Assembly (NCBI GenBank): GCA_018676385.1
Contig: JABHEX010000260.1
Coordinates: 1 to 12,427, forward strand
Length of the DNA: 12,427 bases
DNA from: Akkermansiaceae bacterium
GTDB lineage: Bacteria > Verrucomicrobiota > Verrucomicrobiia > Verrucomicrobiales > Akkermansiaceae
Reading direction: 5' to 3'
Shown here: one piece after another, positions 7,815 to 12,427 of the stretch
How positions within the stretch are numbered: position 1 is the first letter of the stretch
Layout: each line of letters begins with the position of its first letter
Translations under genes and position numbers: made by a program
Notes under the pieces: model-generated
Told to the model about the DNA's origin: nothing
Seen by the model: the letters and a program-made list of their open reading frames with translations, nothing else
Databases searched by the model: none

Positions 7815-7844
7815 CCTCAAAAATGGGGGATGTCACGCTTGAGG
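7815..7844. repeat. Weak inverted repeat between phosphatase and DAHP synthase genes
   Basis: CCTCAA (7815-7820) and TTGAGG (7839-7844) can pair across an 18-base loop. A second, competing short pairing CCCA/TGGG (7810-7813 with 7824-7827) overlaps it. There is no convincing U-tract on the - strand side, and no leader peptide rich in aromatic residues, so neither a terminator nor an attenuator is supported. This may be chance. Confidence 0.2.
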
Positions 7845-7856
7845 GTGCAGGTTTCT

Positions 7857-8510
7857 TTAAAGTTCGGCTTGACGGGTCTCGCCCTGTCGGTTCGCTTGCC
7901 AGTAGGTGCCTGTATCAATGTCTAGGCAAGTCAGCCAGCCAGATCCGGTGGGATATGTGTCGATGCAGACTGCATGCTCAAGCACTAGCGGGTCACCATT
8001 GCGCTGGGAAGTGTGGCCACAAATCAGGGTCTTTCCGGATACGTGCGGTCGGGTATCGAAGATACGTTTCCACAGCAGTGCTTCCTCAGGCTGCTCGTTT
8101 AGCGGTAGCTCAGGGTCCAGCCCGGCGTGCGCGATGATGTGATTTTCTGTCTCGTGGTAGAGTGGGCAGTCAGCCATGAAGTCCCAGTAAGCGTCATCAA
8201 TACTGGAGAGGCCTTTTGGGCGAAAGGAGTCTAGGGTGGCATCACCACCATTGACTAGCCAGAAGTAGTGCTCCTGCTCTGAGTCGAGCGCGTTTTCCAT
8301 CATCTGCTCGTGGTTGCCTTTGAGCGTGATGAGATTGTTGGATTTGCGGTATTTTGTTAGGAAATCAATGACCCCTTTTGAGTCGGGGCCGCGATCAATA
8401 TAATCTCCCACAGTGACGATGGTGTCGTCCTCATTGGGGGACACGAACTTGATCAGCGCCTTAAGTGCGCTGAGACAGCCGTGGATGTCACCGATGACGA
8501 GTGTTCGCAT
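7857..8510 (-). CDS. PPP-type metallophosphatase (Ser/Thr phosphatase or ApaH/PrpE-like)
   Basis: This is a calcineurin-like metallophosphoesterase of the PPP branch, similar to phage lambda phosphatase, bacterial PrpA/PrpB and PrpE. Such enzymes remove phosphate from proteins or split diadenosine tetraphosphate. The PPP signature is complete: GDIHG (7-11), GDYIDRG (35-41), GNHE (65-68), HAG (128-130) and GH (165-166). Together these supply two metal ions and the catalytic His67. The length of 217 aa is that of the small bacterial and phage enzymes; there is no signal peptide or membrane segment, so it is cytoplasmic. ATG 8510 places GDIHG seven residues in, as usual. The gene lies 53 bases after the PLD-like gene and 77 bases before the DAHP synthase gene, all on one strand. 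Protein phosphatase versus Ap4A hydrolase cannot be decided from sequence alone. Confidence 0.92.
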   Translation of the reverse strand: MRTLVIGDIHGCLSALKALIKFVSPNEDDTIVTVGDYIDRGPDSKGVIDFLTKYRKSNNLITLKGNHEQMMENALDSEQEHYFWLVNGGDATLDSFRPKGLSSIDDAYWDFMADCPLYHETENHIIAHAGLDPELPLNEQPEEALLWKRIFDTRPHVSGKTLICGHTSQRNGDPLVLEHAVCIDTYPTGSGWLTCLDIDTGTYWQANRQGETRQAEL

Positions 8511-8563
8511 GGCTTTTACTTAGGCCGTATACAATCAATTCGCGAGCCTAATGTCTCCCAATT

Positions 8564-9241
8564 TCAGGCGAGATGACGCCACAATCGGGTAAACTCATGT
8601 TGGAACTGTTTCACCAGCCGGCTGTTGTTGGAAACGACGATGTTTTCGTTGTTTTCAGTGCTCGCCGAGCGTGTCCAGTTATAGCTGCCAGTGAGCAGTA
8701 AATCGTCATCGGCGATGGCGAACTTATGGTGCATATGTGCCATCGTTTGGTCGTATCGGCAGGGGATGCCGATTTTCTCCAATGTTTCCATGTCCGACCC
8801 CAGATCCTCTGATTTCATGTCATCGGAAATGATCCTGATGGTGACGCCACGGTCTTTGGCTTCGGCCAATTTCCTGACGATCCGGTTGTCTGTGATGGTG
8901 AAAACACAGATATCAAGCGTCCGCTGTGCTTCGCCGATGAGACGCCGGATGCGGTGTAGGCAATCTTCGCCTGGAGAAAAGTAGGCACTGGCCTTTACTT
9001 TCATCTCGCTAGAGTAGAGCAGTTTGATGATGCCCTCCAGCCAATCCATTGCGGTGACTTCGCCGACTTCCTCCATTGCGTTGGTTGCCATACGGAATGC
9101 CATCTGCCGGATCTTCGCTTGTTCGGTTTTGTCTCCCTTAGCTGCTGAGAGAAGTGGCTTGAGTTCCTTTTTCTCAGAGCGGGAAATGGTGAAATCCTCC
9201 AGTGAGGCTTCGAGTGTTTGTTCGATATCTTGCAGGGACAT
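8564..9241 (-). CDS. Phospholipase D-like protein with a single HKD motif
   Basis: This is a PLD-superfamily hydrolase with one HKD motif, as in the Nuc endonuclease and mitochondrial PLD6/Zucchini types, which form dimers to build one active site. The PLD domain covers about 85-225: AYFSPGEDCLHRIRRLIGEA begins it, and the catalytic motif is H171-x-K173-x4-D178 followed by TGSYNWTRSAS (184-194) and NNEN (197-200). The first 80 residues are a charged helical region (EKKELKPLLSAAKG, MAFRMATNAMEEVGEVTAMDWLEG) that I do not recognise for certain; a TerB-like helical module is a possibility only. No signal peptide or membrane segment is visible, so it is probably cytoplasmic. Substrate (DNA, RNA or phospholipid) is unknown; small single-HKD bacterial members are often nucleases. 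It sits 48 bases after the TPR gene and 53 bases before the phosphatase gene. Confidence 0.88.
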   Translation of the reverse strand: MSLQDIEQTLEASLEDFTISRSEKKELKPLLSAAKGDKTEQAKIRQMAFRMATNAMEEVGEVTAMDWLEGIIKLLYSSEMKVKASAYFSPGEDCLHRIRRLIGEAQRTLDICVFTITDNRIVRKLAEAKDRGVTIRIISDDMKSEDLGSDMETLEKIGIPCRYDQTMAHMHHKFAIADDDLLLTGSYNWTRSASTENNENIVVSNNSRLVKQFQHEFTRLWRHLA

Positions 9242-9289
9242 AGCGGCGATTAAGTCGAAAAGGGGGTGAGATTAAGGCGGTGTTTAGTA

Positions 9290-11686
9290 TTAGTTGCCGC
9301 GTATGACGTCTCTGGCATACTCTGTCCAGCCCTTGCCAGTATGATGAATCTCGAGTGGCAGTTGAACGTCTTTATCCAGATTTGTGTCAAGTTTGGTGAA
9401 AATCCAGATTTCTATTTCGGCGAATTGCATGTTCTTTTCGGGGGAGATCACAGGGAAATCTTGATTTGTGATATTTGGTTTCTGGGGTGAAATGAAATCT
9501 CCACCGTCGGTGAATATTCCATTGCCATTATCATCAACGGCTAACAGCTTTCCAGTGCCTGCCTTGCGATACTCGAGGCGTAGTGGAATCTTGGAACGCA
9601 TCCGAAAACCTACAGGGTTTTCGGCAGTCTCCGGAAAATGGATATGGTGTAAGACGGGAACTCCGATGAAGGGAGTTGGCGTACATTGTGCGGAATCAAG
9701 CACGGCATAATTTTGCTCCGTTATGGAATGAAAGATACCCCACTTCGCTTCTTGCGGTGGCTCCTGTCGATTATCAGATTGCCAGGTTAGAGAGAATTGT
9801 CGGTTGTCCTGCCCTGATAGTGGTTTGGAAGATGCAAAACGGATTTCCACCATGCGGCCACTTTCAATTCGGATACGATGCTCGATTGTTTTTTTGGGTA
9901 GATTGGGATCAAAACGGACGCTGGGTATCGTTTCTCCATCAGGTATGACGAAGCTTACTCCGTTTCCAGTGACCACCACTTTCCCGGTAAGACCTGTTGA
10001 CTCTCTGTTTATCAGGAAGAACGACGCTCTTGTTGTTCCTGTGGGAAGACTCAGAGTATTCATTGCCACTGGATGGATAATGAGTGGTCTGGTGTTCTCT
10101 TTTTGGCTGTTTGGCTGTGGTGCTTCCGATTTCTTGAGTTTGAGTAAGAGCTGGTCTAGAAATTTGAGTTGGATTGATGTTAGCCAAATATTGGGGACTC
10201 TCATGGCCTTGGCCATTTGTAGTGTGCTTGTGGCTAATGCTCTAGCCTTATCCTCAAGCCCAGCCCGCAGGAGTGCATGAATTTGGATAGAGCGGCTACG
10301 CACGATCGTGTACCCTGGCAGATCAGGGTGCAATTGCTGGAATGCTTCCATCCGCTTCCAGATTTCCCATGCAGCGTCAGGTTGGTTGCTTTCCAGATAG
10401 GCGGCACCCATTTTAGCCATTACCAAAATGGTCATCGGGTGCCACTCGAAATTCTGATTCAGTCTGAGTGCCTCCTGATAGACGGTGAGAGCCTCGCCAT
10501 GGCGATGCTGGATACGTAACCAGTCTCCGTAGACCCGGTAAATCCGAGGTTCGGCTTTTTTGTTTCCTGATCGTCTTACTTGGGTGACAAACTGGTTGAA
10601 TGCCTTATCTAAGCCTGCCTTGCCACACTTGGCTTGTTCAAACAAGGCGTCGCGAGATGTGAATAACACTTCTGTTTGGTTGCCAACCTTGTTGTTTTGA
10701 ATAGCTAATTGCTCAAGAACTGACTGACGAATTTGAGAATTATTTTGGGTGCTCTTAATGCGTAATGCGTGCCGTTTGAGCCCCAGCAAATTGCGGTATT
10801 TTTTTTGTTCGCTCTCGGCGATGATGCTGTCCGTGTCAGCGATTATTTTATCATCCACGCCCTGTAAATAAGCAATCGTAGCGTAGAGGTTGAGTTTTTG
10901 GCCGAACAAAGAGATTCTGGGGTAATTCTTATTTGCCTGGGAAACCCGAATGCTTTGTTCATATAATTCTATCGCTCTTTGTTTGTAGCCGACGAAGGAT
11001 TCTATGAGCGCTAGGTGGGTTATAAGTTTGATGCTATAGGCGCTCAGTGTTGAGTGGCTCGAATTTGGATCTGTGCCGATATGTTTGATTGCGGAGTTGA
11101 GCATGGATCGAGCTTCGGGAGTGCGACCTACAAGCTGCAGGTAGCTTGCTTCTCTTTCGATCAATCGCCAGCCGAGTGATCTTAGGTCGGCGCTCGATTT
11201 TGCAACCAATGCGGGATCAAGATTGAGAGAGCCACTTGGGTGATTGGCTAGTTTTTTCCAAGCCGTAATCGCTTTGTGATTAAGCGCCCATCCGGTGGTG
11301 ATTTTTTGCTGTATCGAAGCACACCTTTCAGCCAACCCTAACACCTCAACTTTTATACTCTGGATATTGCGCTGTCGGCTCCACCGTTGATTCTGATTGT
11401 TTTCCAAACATTTCAGCGCGTTTTCTGCACACTTGGACGTTTTGTCATAATCCTGTAGGGAATATGCGACATAGGTAGCGTGATAGTGAGCATAGAACTC
11501 AAATTTGATATTGTTTTTTTGCCGCGCTTTGGCAACCGAGCTCATGAACAGCTCATAGGCGGCTTTTTTGTCTCCTTTCGCTGCAAGTTTACGGGCGGAA
11601 TAGTAATCTTGCTCAGCGGTCGATTCGGCGGGTAGCTGGCAATGAAGTGAGCAAAAAACAAGGATGGTAATGAGAAGGCGGTGCAT
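9290..11686 (-). CDS. Exported TPR protein with C-terminal beta region and calcium-loop-like motif
   Basis: This is a large protein of unknown function, 798 aa from the chosen ATG at 11686. That start puts a signal peptide (MHRLLITILVFCSLHC..., cut probably near LPAES) at the N-terminus; an upstream in-frame ATG at 11719 would add 11 polar residues in front of it and is less likely. Residues from about 25 to 530 are helical with TPR-like repeats, for example KKAAYELF near 35, RAIELYEQSIRVSQ, and a near-canonical pair around 380-455 (RIYRVYGDWLRIQHRHGEALTVYQEALRLN). The last 250 residues or so are beta-rich. Within them D718-x-N720-x-N722-G-xxx-D727-xx-D730 resembles a calcium-binding loop. 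No enzyme motif is seen. The product is probably periplasmic or surface-associated and protein-binding, which is inference. Genes for the PLD-like protein, phosphatase and DAHP synthase follow on the same strand at short spacing. Confidence 0.8.
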   Translation of the reverse strand: MHRLLITILVFCSLHCQLPAESTAEQDYYSARKLAAKGDKKAAYELFMSSVAKARQKNNIKFEFYAHYHATYVAYSLQDYDKTSKCAENALKCLENNQNQRWSRQRNIQSIKVEVLGLAERCASIQQKITTGWALNHKAITAWKKLANHPSGSLNLDPALVAKSSADLRSLGWRLIEREASYLQLVGRTPEARSMLNSAIKHIGTDPNSSHSTLSAYSIKLITHLALIESFVGYKQRAIELYEQSIRVSQANKNYPRISLFGQKLNLYATIAYLQGVDDKIIADTDSIIAESEQKKYRNLLGLKRHALRIKSTQNNSQIRQSVLEQLAIQNNKVGNQTEVLFTSRDALFEQAKCGKAGLDKAFNQFVTQVRRSGNKKAEPRIYRVYGDWLRIQHRHGEALTVYQEALRLNQNFEWHPMTILVMAKMGAAYLESNQPDAAWEIWKRMEAFQQLHPDLPGYTIVRSRSIQIHALLRAGLEDKARALATSTLQMAKAMRVPNIWLTSIQLKFLDQLLLKLKKSEAPQPNSQKENTRPLIIHPVAMNTLSLPTGTTRASFFLINRESTGLTGKVVVTGNGVSFVIPDGETIPSVRFDPNLPKKTIEHRIRIESGRMVEIRFASSKPLSGQDNRQFSLTWQSDNRQEPPQEAKWGIFHSITEQNYAVLDSAQCTPTPFIGVPVLHHIHFPETAENPVGFRMRSKIPLRLEYRKAGTGKLLAVDDNGNGIFTDGGDFISPQKPNITNQDFPVISPEKNMQFAEIEIWIFTKLDTNLDKDVQLPLEIHHTGKGWTEYARDVIRGN

Positions 11687-11741
11687 GTGAATTTTCTTGT
11701 TAATCACTAACATATACAAAATCGGCGAAAGTGAACAGCAT

Positions 11742-11757
11742 GGATATTTAAATATCC
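11742..11757. repeat. Perfect 16-bp AT-rich palindrome
   Basis: GGATATTTAAATATCC reads the same on both strands. It lies in the gap upstream of the TPR gene, 55 bases before its chosen start codon and downstream of the DUF2809 gene. With no central loop it is not a good hairpin terminator and better fits a site for a dimeric DNA-binding protein. No regulator is identified for it. Confidence 0.45.
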
Positions 11758-11763
11758 GTCGAG

Positions 11764-11794
11764 TCCTCGTTGCGCATCAAAAATCTGACGAGGA
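11764..11794. repeat. Inverted repeat, possible stem-loop 3' of the DUF2809 gene
   Basis: TCCTCGT (11764-11770) and ACGAGGA (11788-11794) form a perfect 7-bp stem with a 17-base loop. It lies in the gap after the lepA-DUF2809 genes as read on the - strand, where a transcript end would be expected. No U-tract follows, so an intrinsic terminator is not demonstrated. The adjacent 16-bp palindrome sits just beyond it. Confidence 0.3.
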
Positions 11795-11915
11795 GCAGGG
11801 CGCAGGATGTTGCCAGTGTTTTCAGCTCAACTAAATTCAGCGTGAGCATGAACAAGAAGAAAACGATGCCTGCTATTCCCGAACAGAGAAACCTTTCCCT
11901 TAGCCCCGCCATTAA

Positions 11916-12329
11916 CTACCATTGCCATGGCGATTGCTGGTCTTTACGGAGAAGGTGAAAATCTATGGTGCTGGCTACAATGGCGCCACCTGTGTAGCAG
12001 AGCAAATCCGGCCAGTGAAAAGTAAATCCTAACATCAGGCCGCCTAATTTCATGGCTCTGATATTGTCGATCCAGTCTGCGTGATAGAGTTGGCTCAGTT
12101 CTACAGCGTAAGAAATAACGGCAGTGATGAAAGCGAGTTTCCACGGGTGCCACTTTGGGGAAACAACAGCCATGAACCAGTAGAGCGCGATCGCCCAGAG
12201 CATGTCTCCAGCATAATTTCTTAGAGGAGTGTCAGCAGGAATAAAGGCCGACCGCGTCAGTAAGCCGATGATGATCGTTGATCCCAAGAGGATCACATAG
12301 ACCAGGCGACTAGCAGTCTTCGCGGGCAT
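11916..12329 (-). CDS. DUF2809 (VanZ-like) membrane protein
   Basis: This is a small inner-membrane protein of the DUF2809/VanZ-like type, whose biochemical role is not known. The 137-aa product has about four hydrophobic segments: near 8-28, a middle one with GDMLWAIALYWFMAVV, one with AFITAVISYAVELSQ, and one near the C-terminus. It shows the stretch YAVELSQLYHADWIDNIRAMKLGGLMLG followed by WPDLLCYTGG, which is characteristic of DUF2809 proteins. The start ATG 12329 is 5 bases after the lepA stop codon, so the two are very likely co-transcribed, with the second possibly translated by coupling. I see no Shine-Dalgarno sequence. It ends with TAG at 11916-11918 and is followed by a gap of about 230 bases holding the inverted repeats. 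VanZ similarity does not imply glycopeptide resistance. Confidence 0.85.
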   Translation of the reverse strand: MPAKTASRLVYVILLGSTIIIGLLTRSAFIPADTPLRNYAGDMLWAIALYWFMAVVSPKWHPWKLAFITAVISYAVELSQLYHADWIDNIRAMKLGGLMLGFTFHWPDLLCYTGGAIVASTIDFHLLRKDQQSPWQW

Positions 12330-12334
12330 ATCTG

Positions 12335-12427
12335 CTAGTCATTCTTCAGCACCCTGATGAAGGCATCCTGAGGGATGTTTACCTTGCCGATGGCTTTCAT
12401 CTTGGCCTTGCCTTTTTTCTGCTTTTC
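12335..12427 (-). CDS. lepA: Translation factor LepA (EF-4), C-terminal end only
   Basis: Only the last 30 codons are inside the window; the gene runs off the right edge. The peptide EKQKKGKAKMKAIGKVNIPQ followed by DAFIRVLKND and TAG (12335-12337) matches the highly conserved LepA C-terminus, which usually reads like KQKEGKKRMKxxGxVxIPQEAFxAVLK. LepA is a ribosome-binding GTPase involved in translation and 30S biogenesis; the basic C-terminal domain is the part unique to it among elongation-factor-like GTPases. The DUF2809 gene follows after 5 bases. Confidence 0.92.
   Translation of the reverse strand, partial: EKQKKGKAKMKAIGKVNIPQDAFIRVLKND

Noticed and set aside
7780..7856. Aromatic-amino-acid attenuator before the DAHP synthase gene
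   Set aside because: There is no leader peptide with an ATG and aromatic codons, and the competing stems are too short to support it.
9804..10280. A 158-codon + strand open frame opposite the TPR gene
   Set aside because: It is antisense to a long frame with clear TPR repeats; its composition is that of a reading-frame shadow.
11687..11719. Upstream start (ATG at 11719) for the TPR gene
   Set aside because: It would put 11 extra, partly charged residues before the signal peptide and has no better ribosome-binding sequence; the ATG at 11686 gives a normal signal peptide.
11770..11958. A 62-codon + strand open frame in the gap after the DUF2809 gene
   Set aside because: It runs antisense into the end of the DUF2809 gene, has no start signal and its translation shows no protein-like pattern.
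11916..12329. Glycopeptide-resistance gene vanZ
   Set aside because: The protein fits DUF2809 better than VanZ itself, and no other van gene is nearby.

Overview
The window looks like a chromosomal piece of a heterotrophic, polysaccharide-degrading Gram-negative bacterium of the PVC group, most likely Verrucomicrobiota. This rests on content only: a secreted S1-type sulfatase, a secreted ThuA-domain protein and a sensor kinase with extracellular discoidin-like domains form a set typical of that group. Lentisphaerae, Kiritimatiellota or Planctomycetes cannot be excluded. There is no mobile element, CRISPR array, tRNA or rRNA. I found no gene-free stretch above 300 bases; the longest is about 230 bases (11687-11915).

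Left part, + strand (1-6670). The 3' end of an unrecognised gene (1-548) is followed by a secreted sulfatase (647-2032). Next comes a two-component pair: a membrane histidine kinase with discoidin-like sensor domains (2055-4064) and its LuxR-type response regulator (4049-4708), overlapping by 16 nt. A secreted ThuA-domain protein (4793-5704) and a BASS-family sodium symporter (5714-6670, 9 nt gap) follow. My working reading is a small sulfated-glycan sensing, degradation and uptake locus: sulfatase and ThuA protein outside the cytoplasm, the kinase sensing glycan or cell-surface material, the regulator controlling the cluster, and the symporter importing an organic anion. The order and tight spacing are seen; the joint role is inferred.

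Right part, - strand (6718-12427). Reading right to left: the C-terminus of translation factor LepA (EF-4), a small DUF2809/VanZ-like membrane protein 5 nt downstream, a gap of about 230 bases with a perfect 16-bp AT-rich palindrome, a large exported TPR protein with a C-terminal beta-rich region and a calcium-loop-like motif, a single-HKD phospholipase D-like protein, a PPP-type phosphatase, and a class I DAHP synthase that starts at GTG. The two halves converge at 6671-6717, where I see no convincing terminator.

Two properties cut across genes. Only the sulfatase has an obvious Shine-Dalgarno-like sequence. The kinase/regulator pair is visibly more AT-rich than its neighbours: sampled lines give about 32-35% G+C, against about 45-55% elsewhere. 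I found no clearly undescribed system; the best candidate for follow-up is the sulfatase / discoidin-kinase / regulator / ThuA / BASS cluster.
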